Part shown: positions 25,716 to 33,607 of the stretch, piece after piece | How positions within the stretch are numbered: position 1 is the first letter of the stretch | Layout of the letters: each line of letters starts with the position of its first letter | NCBI GenBank assembly: GCA_019414645.1 | Contig: DXLP01000001.1 | Coordinates: 62,001 to 126,000, forward strand | Source: Collinsella sp. | GTDB lineage: Bacteria > Actinomycetota > Coriobacteriia > Coriobacteriales > Coriobacteriaceae | Reading direction: 5' to 3' | DNA: 64,000 nucleotides | Position numbers and translations under genes: made by a program | Notes under the pieces: model-generated | What the model was told of the DNA's origin: nothing | Seen by the model: the letters and a program-made list of their open reading frames with translations, nothing else | Database searches by the model: none

Positions 25716-28715
25716 TTATTTCTTAAGGAGATACGAATAGTTGTCGCGCACGGCCTTGATGGTCAGGCGGACGGCCTCGGGAAGGCCGGTGTTGACGGCA
25801 TCGACCGATACGGTGCGGACCGTGCCGGCGACGCGGACCTTAAAGTGGTCCTCGCCCACGGCCAGGAAGCCCTCGTTCTCGGAGTTCTCCATGTCCTGCT
25901 CGCTCCAGAACAGGGTGAGTTTGTCCTTGTAGGGACGACCCTCCTGGTAGGGGCAGAACACGGCGCAGTTGCCGCACTCGTTGCACATGCCGTCGACATG
26001 AACGACCTGATGCTTGGCCAGGCCCGGCACCTTGATGGCAACGTTGGCGCGGTTGGGGCACACGTCGCAGCAGACCTCGCACACCGAACCGCAGCCCAGG
26101 CAGCGGGTCTTGGTGCAGTTGCGCTTGTCGCGGCACAGCGACCCCTTGCGCTCGTAGCAGGTGTCCTCGCGACCGGCCTGCTCGTTGCAGTCGGCGTACT
26201 TGTTAAAGTCCACGCCAGCGATGGCGCGGGCGACTTCGGCGGCGTCGGCAATAGCCTCGACCACGGTGGCCGGACCGCGACGACAGTCGCCCGCAGCCCA
26301 GACGCCCTCGACACCGGTGGAGGTGGCGGCAAGACGGCCACGACGGTCGTGCTCGACGCCCGCGGCATCATACAGGCTGGCATCGATACCCTCACCCACG
26401 GCGCAGATCACCGTGGTGGCGGGAAGCTCAACGGTCTCGCCCGTGGCAACGGGGCTGCGACGGCCGCTTGCATCCGGCTCGCCAAGCTCCATAACATCGC
26501 AGGTCAGCACGGCGCCGTTGAGTGCCTTGGGAGCCAGCAGCTCGCAGAACTCAACGCCGTCGGCAAGAGCAAGATCAAGCTCTTCCTCGTCGGCGGGCAT
26601 CTGCTTCTTGGTGCGGCGATACACCAGGCGCACGTTCTTCACACCAGCCAGGCGCTTGGCCACGCGGGCAGCATCCATGGCGGTGTTGCCGGCGCCAATG
26701 ACTACGACGTCCTCGCCCAGCTCGAGCTTCTCGCCCCTCTTGGCGGCCTCGAGGAACTCCAGCACGTCGAGCTCGGCGCCCTCGCCCAAGCCCGCAGAGC
26801 CGGGCATCCAGGCACCGGTGGCCACGACAACGTCGGTAAAGCCCTGAGCCTTGAGCTCGCCGATGGACTCCACGCGAGCGTTGAGCTGCACCTTGGCGCC
26901 AAAGGCCAGGCAGAGCTCGGCATCGTGGGAGATGTCGTCGCTCGCGATACGGAACTCGGGGATCACGTGACGGACCACGCCGCCAAGCGAATCGCGGGCC
27001 TCGAAGATGGTGACGCGCACGCCGGCGCGCGTCAGGAAGAACGCCGTCGCCAGACCGGCAGGGCCGCCGCCGATAACGGCAACATTGCGCTCGCTGTCGT
27101 TGGCGATGGCCTGGGCGCGCAGCTTGGGCAGCACGGCGGTCATGGCCTCGCGGGCGGCCTTGAGCTTGCTGGCGCGAATCTGGGCGCCCTCGGGCTCGTA
27201 GAACGCACGCTCGCAAGCGCGGCCGCAGGGATGCGGGCAGATGGTGCCGGTAATGAACGGCAGGGCGTTGCGCTCGATGATGATGTTGAGCGCGTCCTCG
27301 TAGCGGCCCTCGTCAACAGCCGCCAGATAGGCGGGAATATCCTGCTGGATGGGGCAGCTCGTGCGGCACGGCGTGGTAAAGCAGTCGGAAAGCGGGCTCT
27401 TGCCGGCGACCTTGCGGTCGGGCAGCGGACGCAGCGGCTTCTTGTAGAGCGGGTTGGTGAGCGAATCGGCCTGGATCGCGGCCACGGCGTCGAGCGAGAC
27501 GCCCGCGAACGGCTTGCCATCCAGATCGGTGAACTCGCCGGCCATCTGGCTAAAGCGCTCGTAGCCACCGGGCTTGAGCACGTCGGTCGCCAGGGTAACG
27601 GGCCAAATGCCGGCATCGTACAGGGCGCGGATGTTGTAGACCGTGGCACCACCGGAGTAGCTGATGCGCAGCTTGCCATCGAACTGCTCGGTAATGCGGC
27701 GGGCGGCCTCGATGGTCAGCGAGAACAGCGAACGGCCGGACATGTACATCTCGGTAGAGGGCAGCTCGTTCCTCGTCACGTCGACGGGGAAGGTATTGGT
27801 CAGCTTGACGCCAAACTCCAGGCCGCGCTCGGCGCACAGGGCAATCAGGCGCTCGAACATAGGCACGGCATCGGCCCACTGCAGGTCCTCGCGGAAGTGC
27901 GTGTCATCGAAGACGATGTAATCAAAGCCCAGCTCGTTGAGGCGCTGACGTGCAAACTCATAGCCCAGCAGCGTGGGGTTGCACTTGATGTAGGTGTTGA
28001 GGCCCTTCTCGGTGATCAGATAGGTCGCGATGCGCTCGATCTCGGCCGGCGGGCAGCCGTGCAGGGTAGACTCGGTGATGGAGTTGGAGACGCGCGCCGG
28101 GATGGACTCGACAAACGCGGCGTCAACATGCTCAAACTTGTCCAGGTTGGCGAGCGCCCATGCGCGGCACTCGTTCCAGACGTCGGAGCCGCTAGCGTCC
28201 TTCATGCCCTCAATGTACGCATCGACCTTGGGACTCTTGATGCCCTCGAGGTCATAGCCCACGGACATGTTAAAGACAAATCCGTCCGGGCTGCCCAGGC
28301 CGTACTCGCGAGCGATGAGGTGGCAGGCAAACCATGCCTTCACGTACTCGGCAAAAGCCTGCGGAACCTCGAGCTCGGTCGACCACTCGCAGTTGTAGCA
28401 CTCGTCCTGTGCCACAATGCAGGGCTTGTTCACACACTTGGAGAGCTCCTCGCCGTCCATAACCTGAACGGTCTTGAGCTCAAAGAAGCGGGAGCCGGCC
28501 ACATAAGAGGCCACGATGTTCTGGGCAAGCTGCGTGTTGGGGCCGGCGGCCGGGCCAAACGGAGTCTCGATGCGCTCGTCAAAAATGGGAAGCGCTCCCT
28601 CCTGGTTGGCCGTGACCATCTTGCGCACGCCAAAGATGGCGCCCTGAGTCTTGTGCTCCTCGATGATCCAGTTCATCAGCTGCGAAAACGGGATCGGCCT
28701 CATGATGTCGCTCAT
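25716..28715 (-). CDS. ygfK: YgfK, putative selenate reductase-like Fe-S flavoprotein
   Basis: Large redox protein of 999 residues, close to E. coli YgfK. The N-terminal half resembles the TIM-barrel of dihydropyrimidine/dihydroorotate dehydrogenases. The middle is GltD-like, with an FAD Rossmann motif (VIGGGPAGLATAFF) and an NAD(P) motif (VIGAGNTAMDAA). The C-terminus has two ferredoxin-like clusters (CLGCGSVCEVCCDVCP and CNECGNCAVFCP). The ATG at 28715 follows AGAGGAGC; the upstream Arg-rich extension is not coding. With XDH and the ferredoxin it forms a compact three-gene unit. It probably couples purine redox chemistry to NAD(P)H; selenate reduction itself is not implied. Confidence 0.92.
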   Translation of the reverse strand: MSDIMRPIPFSQLMNWIIEEHKTQGAIFGVRKMVTANQEGALPIFDERIETPFGPAAGPNTQLAQNIVASYVAGSRFFELKTVQVMDGEELSKCVNKPCIVAQDECYNCEWSTELEVPQAFAEYVKAWFACHLIAREYGLGSPDGFVFNMSVGYDLEGIKSPKVDAYIEGMKDASGSDVWNECRAWALANLDKFEHVDAAFVESIPARVSNSITESTLHGCPPAEIERIATYLITEKGLNTYIKCNPTLLGYEFARQRLNELGFDYIVFDDTHFREDLQWADAVPMFERLIALCAERGLEFGVKLTNTFPVDVTRNELPSTEMYMSGRSLFSLTIEAARRITEQFDGKLRISYSGGATVYNIRALYDAGIWPVTLATDVLKPGGYERFSQMAGEFTDLDGKPFAGVSLDAVAAIQADSLTNPLYKKPLRPLPDRKVAGKSPLSDCFTTPCRTSCPIQQDIPAYLAAVDEGRYEDALNIIIERNALPFITGTICPHPCGRACERAFYEPEGAQIRASKLKAAREAMTAVLPKLRAQAIANDSERNVAVIGGGPAGLATAFFLTRAGVRVTIFEARDSLGGVVRHVIPEFRIASDDISHDAELCLAFGAKVQLNARVESIGELKAQGFTDVVVATGAWMPGSAGLGEGAELDVLEFLEAAKRGEKLELGEDVVVIGAGNTAMDAARVAKRLAGVKNVRLVYRRTKKQMPADEEELDLALADGVEFCELLAPKALNGAVLTCDVMELGEPDASGRRSPVATGETVELPATTVICAVGEGIDASLYDAAGVEHDRRGRLAATSTGVEGVWAAGDCRRGPATVVEAIADAAEVARAIAGVDFNKYADCNEQAGREDTCYERKGSLCRDKRNCTKTRCLGCGSVCEVCCDVCPNRANVAIKVPGLAKHQVVHVDGMCNECGNCAVFCPYQEGRPYKDKLTLFWSEQDMENSENEGFLAVGEDHFKVRVAGTVRTVSVDAVNTGLPEAVRLTIKAVRDNYSYLLKK

Positions 28716-28814
28716 AATGAGCTCCTCTCTGTAACGCCCGGCGAGACCGCGCGGCGGGCGCAAATACGGTGTAGCGCTAGCACAGCGCCGGCGACCCCGC
28801 GGAGGCCGCCTATA

Positions 28815-28848
28815 CGTGCGTCGGATGCGGCGAAACATCCGACGCACG
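28815..28848. repeat. 13-bp perfect hairpin after ssnA
   Basis: CGTGCGTCGGATG (28815-28827) pairs perfectly with CATCCGACGCACG (28836-28848) over an 8-base loop, 16 bases beyond the ssnA stop in the gap to ygfK. It has no T-tract, so mRNA stabilisation or partial attenuation is more likely than full termination. Confidence 0.7.
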
Positions 28849-28864
28849 CGAATCTACTTGTGAA

Positions 28865-30220
28865 TTAGTAGGCGCGATCGTTGAGCGTGCTCCAGAGCTT
28901 CTTGGACTCAGCCATGGTCCACGCGTTGATCTTGTCCTCATCAATGCCAACGAACTCGCGATCCTTGTACAGGACGCGGCCGTTGATGATGGTGGTGCGG
29001 CAGTTTTTGCCCATCATGCCAAAGAGCATGTGGCCGTCGATGTTCTCCTCGCTCAGCGGCGTAAAGGGCTTGTAGTCCATAACGATAACGTCGGCGGCAG
29101 CGCCGGCCTCGAGCACACCAAGCTTGCGATCGAAGTACTTGCTCGCCATCTTGGCGTTGTTCTCAAACAGCATAGTCATGGCCTCGCACCAGCCCACGTT
29201 GGGCATGGCAGCGTTGTGGCGCTGAATGATCAGGAAGACCTTAAGGCTCTCGAGCATATCGTGGGTGTAGGCGTCGGTACCCATGCACACGGGGATGCCG
29301 CGGCGGAAGAACTCGAGCACGGGGGCGCAGCCCACGGCGTTGCCCATATTGGATTCGGGGTTGTTGACCAGCCAGGTGCCGGACTCCTTGACGATATCCA
29401 TCTCGGCAGGCGTCACGTGGATGCAGTGGCCCAGCATGGTGTCGGGACCAAGCAGGTTGTGCTGCAGCAGGCGCTCGACGGGGCTGATGCCACCGCGGTT
29501 GAGGCGGGAGTCCCACACGTCATTCATGCCCTCGCACACATGGATGTGGAAGCCGGTCAGGCCGTTGTTGGCCTCGGCCATCTTGTCCATGGTCTCGTCC
29601 GACAGCGTAAAGGTGGCATGCCCGCCAAACATGGCAGCGATCATGTGGTTGTCGTTATCGCGACGCTCCTTGGCGGCCCACTGGGCAAATTCGGCGTTCT
29701 CGGCAATGGCCTGGTCGCATTTTTCCTGGCCACGGCGATCGGAAACCTCGTAGCACAGGCACGAACGCATGCCCAGCTCCTGAGCTGCATCCTTAATGGT
29801 AAAGAGGCTTCCCGGGATCTCGCAGAAGCTCGCATGGTGATCGAAGATCGTGGTGACGCCATCACGGATGGAGTCCAAAATCGTAGCATAGGCGCTGGCC
29901 TTGGTGCCGTCGAGCGTCAGGTTGTCGTCGATCTTCCACCACTGCTGCTCGAGATTCTCCAAGAAGTTGGTGGGGTTGCAGCCCTTAATGGCAAGGCCGC
30001 GGGCCAGACCCGAGTAGATGTGGGTGTGGCAGTTGATAAGTCCGGGCATGATGAGGTTGCCCTGGGCATCGACGTACTCGGCATCCGGGTACTTGGCCTT
30101 GAGCTCGCGCTCGGGGCCCACTTCGACGATCGTATCTCCGTCAATGGCGACCGCACCGTTTGGAATAAACGGGGTCTGAGCGTTGCGGGTAAAGACGGAA
30201 CCGTTAGCGACCAGAAGCAT
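28865..30220 (-). CDS. ssnA: SsnA, amidohydrolase/deaminase of purine catabolism
   Basis: Metal-dependent amidohydrolase of the SsnA family (cytosine/guanine deaminase-like, 451 residues). Metal ligands are CHTH (64-67), FHIHVCEG and GHCIHVTP, with an active-site aspartate in CMGTDAYTHD. The ATG at 30220 follows AAGGGAG. It lies between the permease and ygfK. In E. coli and in purine-fermenting gut bacteria ssnA accompanies ygfK and ygeXYW. The precise substrate is not settled; a purine-ring hydrolysis or deamination step is the reasonable reading. Confidence 0.93.
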   Translation of the reverse strand: MLLVANGSVFTRNAQTPFIPNGAVAIDGDTIVEVGPERELKAKYPDAEYVDAQGNLIMPGLINCHTHIYSGLARGLAIKGCNPTNFLENLEQQWWKIDDNLTLDGTKASAYATILDSIRDGVTTIFDHHASFCEIPGSLFTIKDAAQELGMRSCLCYEVSDRRGQEKCDQAIAENAEFAQWAAKERRDNDNHMIAAMFGGHATFTLSDETMDKMAEANNGLTGFHIHVCEGMNDVWDSRLNRGGISPVERLLQHNLLGPDTMLGHCIHVTPAEMDIVKESGTWLVNNPESNMGNAVGCAPVLEFFRRGIPVCMGTDAYTHDMLESLKVFLIIQRHNAAMPNVGWCEAMTMLFENNAKMASKYFDRKLGVLEAGAAADVIVMDYKPFTPLSEENIDGHMLFGMMGKNCRTTIINGRVLYKDREFVGIDEDKINAWTMAESKKLWSTLNDRAY

Positions 30221-30368
30221 GGATGCTCCCTTCAACATCAGAGGCGGGGTTTGACACCTCTGACATGGCGGAGTGCGAAGCGCCGGCCTACACCGGAAAC
30301 GGGCCCTCTCCCGTCAACGCTTCACCAAAGGGACAAACCCTTTGAAGTGCGGCTTGGTGCCGCATGGC

Positions 30369-30398
30369 GTCGGCGGACGAGGCGATGCGTCCGCCGAC
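30369..30398. repeat. 11-bp perfect hairpin after the permease gene
   Basis: GTCGGCGGACG pairs with CGTCCGCCGAC over an 8-base loop, about 17 bases past the permease stop. It has the same layout as the hairpin after ssnA but unrelated sequence. The rest of the 195-base permease-ssnA gap shows a weaker GC-rich fold and the ssnA ribosome binding site. Confidence 0.65.
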
Positions 30399-30415
30399 GA
30401 ATAGCACCGAATTGG

Positions 30416-31810
30416 TTACTTCTTGCTCTCGGGCAAGACCAGATCCACGGCAGCGTCCTTGGCAGCATCGATGTGCTGAGCCACGACCGGCGTCTGCGGA
30501 AGGATCAGGTTAAGGACAATGGCCATGATGGCGGTGGGGGTTACGGCATTGGAGCCGATGACGGTGGACACCCAGGCGGGCATACCCTCGCCGGCAAGGC
30601 AACCGCTGGCCATCCAGATACCCAGGCCAAAGACGACGGAGGTGCCGACGATGGTGGTGGTGCGCTGCGTGAGGCCCTCGCGGGTGAACATGCGCACGCC
30701 GTTCATGGTGATGGTGCCAAAGACGCCGACGGTCGCGCCGCCGATGACGGGCTGCGGGATAGCGGAAAGGACGGCAGAGAGCTGCGGGAACAGACCGGCG
30801 ATGGCAAAGACGGCCGCAATGATCACAAAGACCCACTTGTTGACGACCTTGTTGGAGCAGATGATGCCCACGTTCTGGCCAAGGGCGCTGGTGGGAAGAC
30901 CGCCCAGCAGACCGCCGACCATAGAGGTGAGGCCCTGGGACACGATAGCGCCGGAGAGCTCGCGCTCGGTGGGCATACGGTCGATGGAGCCCAGGCAGGC
31001 GGCGGAGACGTCACCGATAACTTGGATGGCAACCATGGGGAACACGACGGCGAGGGTAATGCAGACCTCGGGATCAAACTCGAGCGCGTAGGGCATGAGC
31101 TTGGGAAGAGCGAAGACCTGAGCGGTGGCGACGCTGGAGAAGTCGATCATGCCAAAGGGGATGGAGACGATCATGCCAACGATCATGCCAAAGAACACGG
31201 ATCCCAGCTTGAGCGTGCCCTTGCCAAAGTTGGCGAGCGCAAAGACCACGGCGAAGGTGATAAGAGCGACGCACCAGGCCTGCGGGGTGCCCCACAGCGG
31301 CGTACCCATACCGCCGGCCATATACTTGACGGCCGTGGGATACAGCGAAACGCCGATGGAGAAGATGACCGTACCGGTCACGACGGGCGGGAACAGCCAC
31401 TTGATCTTGCTGTAGGCCAGACCAAAGAGGACCGCGACGGCGCCGCCGACGATCTCGCCACCCAGCAGCGCACCAAAGCTAAAGCCCGAGGCACCCATGG
31501 CCTGCAGGGCCGGCAGGAACGCGAACGAAACGCCCATGACGATGGGCAGGCCGCCGCCGATGCGACGGAAGGGAGCGAAGGCCTGAAGGGCCGTGTCGAT
31601 CGCCGAAAGAATGAGCGCGACCTGGATGATGTCGGTACTCTGCTGGCTATTAAAGCCGTAGACGCCGGCCATGATGACCGCCGGGGTAATGATGCCGGCA
31701 AACGATGCCAGTACGTGCTGAAGGGCACACGGGATCATTTCCTTAACGGGAGGCATGCCTTCGCGAGTGAACAGGGCTTCAGTACCGTTCGTAACCGTCT
31801 CCTGGGTCAT
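30416..31810 (-). CDS. NCS2-family purine (xanthine/urate) permease
   Basis: Nucleobase:cation symporter-2 protein of 464 residues with about 12-14 hydrophobic segments. The NAT signature region reads LPTSALGQNVGII (QNVG), and GGLPIVMGVSFAFL is the expected TM3 region. It should import xanthine or urate. It heads the permease-ssnA-ygfK-ferredoxin-XDH run, after a promoter of good quality, and is divergent from the second YheO-like regulator. The QN-x-G signature and context favour purines over uracil. Confidence 0.93.
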   Translation of the reverse strand: MTQETVTNGTEALFTREGMPPVKEMIPCALQHVLASFAGIITPAVIMAGVYGFNSQQSTDIIQVALILSAIDTALQAFAPFRRIGGGLPIVMGVSFAFLPALQAMGASGFSFGALLGGEIVGGAVAVLFGLAYSKIKWLFPPVVTGTVIFSIGVSLYPTAVKYMAGGMGTPLWGTPQAWCVALITFAVVFALANFGKGTLKLGSVFFGMIVGMIVSIPFGMIDFSSVATAQVFALPKLMPYALEFDPEVCITLAVVFPMVAIQVIGDVSAACLGSIDRMPTERELSGAIVSQGLTSMVGGLLGGLPTSALGQNVGIICSNKVVNKWVFVIIAAVFAIAGLFPQLSAVLSAIPQPVIGGATVGVFGTITMNGVRMFTREGLTQRTTTIVGTSVVFGLGIWMASGCLAGEGMPAWVSTVIGSNAVTPTAIMAIVLNLILPQTPVVAQHIDAAKDAAVDLVLPESKK

Positions 31811-31897
31811 TTGACCACCAATCCTCGAAGTAGTTGTTTTCGCATCTGACGCTCTATTGTGACGCAGTGCGGGGTTGAGGTTGTGCCTTCATTGCAT

Positions 31898-31926
31898 ATC
31901 GTATTAAAGATGATTCTCATTCTCAA
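31898..31926 (-). promoter_or_regulatory. Candidate promoter of the permease operon with an internal GAGAAT repeat
   Basis: Minus strand: TTGAGA (31921-31926), a 17-base spacer, then TACGAT (31898-31903), about 88 bases before the permease ATG. The -35 and spacer contain GAGAATGAGAATC, reminiscent of Fur/DtxR-type boxes. A partial match to the AACAAANNNTTTGTT palindrome (only the TTTGTT half intact, 31936-31941) lies just upstream. The remainder of the 351-base divergent gap is AT-rich without further clear signals. Confidence 0.55.
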
Positions 31927-32161
31927 TAATAATTTTTTGTTATCAGACTATTCTTCAGCTGAAATTACGCATTTCCGCAGGTCAGGAAAGTGTCTGGTCA
32001 AAATAACATCTAACATTTCTTTTGGTCAACCGTTTACCGCTAAATTCCTACCGTTCGTCTGCATTACGCAATGTACCTGCGGATATACGAGATGATGGGC
32101 AGCGTGTTACCATGATAAAAAATTGTTATGAACACTTCGATAGAACCCAAAGGAGTTGCCC

Positions 32162-32818
32162 GTGAACGAGACCGTACGTCGCTTTTTGCCGATGGTCGAT
32201 TTCCTGGAGCAGGTACTCGGTAAGAACAGCGAAATCGTCCTGCACGATTTCTCGGATCCCGACCACGCCATCGTCGATATCCGCAACGGTATCGTGAGCG
32301 GCCGCAAGGTCGGCGGTCCCGCCACCGATCTGGCGCTCAAGATCATGCACGACGCCAAGTATCGCGACCTGCCGTTTATTACGGGCTACGAGGGCCGCGG
32401 TGCCGGTGGCAAGACATTGGAGTCAGCGACGTACTTTATCCGCGAGAATGACGAGATCGTCGGCATGCTCTGCGTCAACACCGACCTCTCGACCGTGCGC
32501 TCCATCAACGCCATGGCACAGCAGCTCATGGCGTGCTTCGACGCGGCGCCGACGCGCACGGAGCCCGCCTCTATCGAGGTCGAAAGCCTTTCGGAGTCCA
32601 CACAGGAGCTCATCGACCGCAGCATTGCCGAGCTGCTGAGCGCTCGCGGGCTGGATGTGACGTCGCTTGGTCAAAGCGACCGCGTGGACGTCATTCGCCA
32701 CCTCAACGGCAACGGGGTGTTCATGCTCAAGGGCGCCGTGGCCTGCGCCGCCACCGCGTTGGGCATCTCGGAGCCCAGCGTCTACCGCTACCTGCAAAAA
32801 GTTCGCAAGGAGGGCTAA
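32162..32818 (+). CDS. YheO-like PAS/HTH transcriptional regulator (second)
   Basis: Paralogue of the regulator at 12025, 218 residues: an N-terminal YheO-type PAS domain (EIVLHDFSDPDHAIVDI, IVGMLCVNTDL) and a C-terminal helix-turn-helix (GVFMLKGAVACAATALGI, SEPSVYRYLQKV). The GTG at 32162 follows AAAGGAG with a 6-base gap; a TTG two codons earlier would overlap the ribosome binding site. It is divergent from the permease operon, mirroring the first regulator and ygeX. It probably controls purine uptake and oxidation. Only a degraded form of the first regulator's palindrome is seen here, so specificity may differ. Confidence 0.87.
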   Translation: MNETVRRFLPMVDFLEQVLGKNSEIVLHDFSDPDHAIVDIRNGIVSGRKVGGPATDLALKIMHDAKYRDLPFITGYEGRGAGGKTLESATYFIRENDEIVGMLCVNTDLSTVRSINAMAQQLMACFDAAPTRTEPASIEVESLSESTQELIDRSIAELLSARGLDVTSLGQSDRVDVIRHLNGNGVFMLKGAVACAATALGISEPSVYRYLQKVRKEG

Positions 32819-32866
32819 CGAGCAAAATGGAGCGCGGCTCCACAAGCGATTCGTCACTTAACAAAA

Positions 32867-32901
32867 GACTCTGCAGCTCGCACGCGCTGCAGGGTCTTTT
32901 T
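32867..32901 (+). terminator. Intrinsic terminator
   Basis: AGACTCTGCAGC and GCTGCAGGGTCT form a stem around a short loop, followed by TTTT. It ends the second regulator's transcript 49 bases past its stop and faces the convergent ridA. Confidence 0.85.
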
Positions 32902-32930
32902 GCATGTCATGTTTAGTTGTTGCCAACACC

Positions 32931-33308
32931 TTAGAGGGCGGCGACGACCTCGATCTCGACCAGACCGCCAGCCGGAAGGGCGGCAACCTGGAAGGCGCTG
33001 CGCGCGGGAAACGGGGCCTCGAACTTGGAGGCGTAGATCTCGTTCACGGCGGCGAAGTCGGCGATGTCGGCCAGGTAGACCGTGGTCTTGACGACATCGG
33101 CAAAGGTGGCGCCGGCAGCGGTCAGCAGGGCCTCGACATTGGCGAGGGACTGCTTGGCCTGGGCCTCGACGCCCTCGGGCATCTTGCCGGTCGCGGGGTC
33201 GATGCCCAGCTGGCCGGACAGGAACACCATGTTGCCGGCCTGGATACCGGGGGAATACGGGCCGATGGCGGCCGGTGCGTTATCGGAAGACACGACGGTC
33301 TTGCTCAT
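32931..33308 (-). CDS. ridA: RidA-family enamine/imine deaminase
   Basis: Trimeric deaminase that hydrolyses reactive enamines such as 2-aminoacrylate. The 125-residue product carries the family segments AIGPYSPGIQ, FLSGQLGIDP and the C-terminal LPAGGLVEIEVVAAL; the usual catalytic arginine is in FPARSAFQV. The ATG at 33308 follows AAGGAG; longer upstream frames are not supported. Its position beside the purine genes fits a role in clearing the 2-aminoacrylate released by YgeX, although RidA is also a general housekeeping protein. Confidence 0.93.
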   Translation of the reverse strand: MSKTVVSSDNAPAAIGPYSPGIQAGNMVFLSGQLGIDPATGKMPEGVEAQAKQSLANVEALLTAAGATFADVVKTTVYLADIADFAAVNEIYASKFEAPFPARSAFQVAALPAGGLVEIEVVAAL

Positions 33309-33396
33309 GTTTTTCTCCTTACGATCAGATAGAGAGCGTGAGCGCGGCGTTCGCACCGGGAGGCACAATTCGGTCTGAACACCGCGCTTGATTGGG

Positions 33397-33425
33397 ATAG
33401 TACTCAAGGTTTCCGTGCGATGCAA
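33397..33425 (-). promoter_or_regulatory. Candidate promoter of ridA
   Basis: Minus strand: TTGCAT (33420-33425), 17 bases, TACTAT (33397-33402), about 90 bases before the ridA ATG. Two GC(A/G)AGAATATT repeats lie just upstream (33422-33456) and might bind a regulator. Confidence 0.5.
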
Positions 33426-33607
33426 GAATATTATCAGCTTGCGAGAATATTTTATCGCCCAACGGTTTCTCCGAACCGCTGAACGGTTCTCATGTGGAGC
33501 AGCCAGTCCAAGCTGCTGAAGACTTTGTCCTGCTTAGGCTGCGGGCGTCGCCCACCGCAGCGACGCCACTATACTTTTGAATATCTGAGCATTTTGAAAG
33601 GCAGGAT

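Noticed and set aside
25692-28868. Very long open frame on the plus strand opposite ygfK, and similar ones opposite XDH and fusA
   Set aside because: These are antisense shadows of high-GC genes: they have no ribosome binding sites and low-complexity Gly/Leu/Ala/Val/His composition, and the minus-strand products are clear family members.
31811-32161. Purine riboswitch upstream of the permease
   Set aside because: I could not find the conserved three-way-junction core of purine riboswitches or a clear expression platform in this leader.
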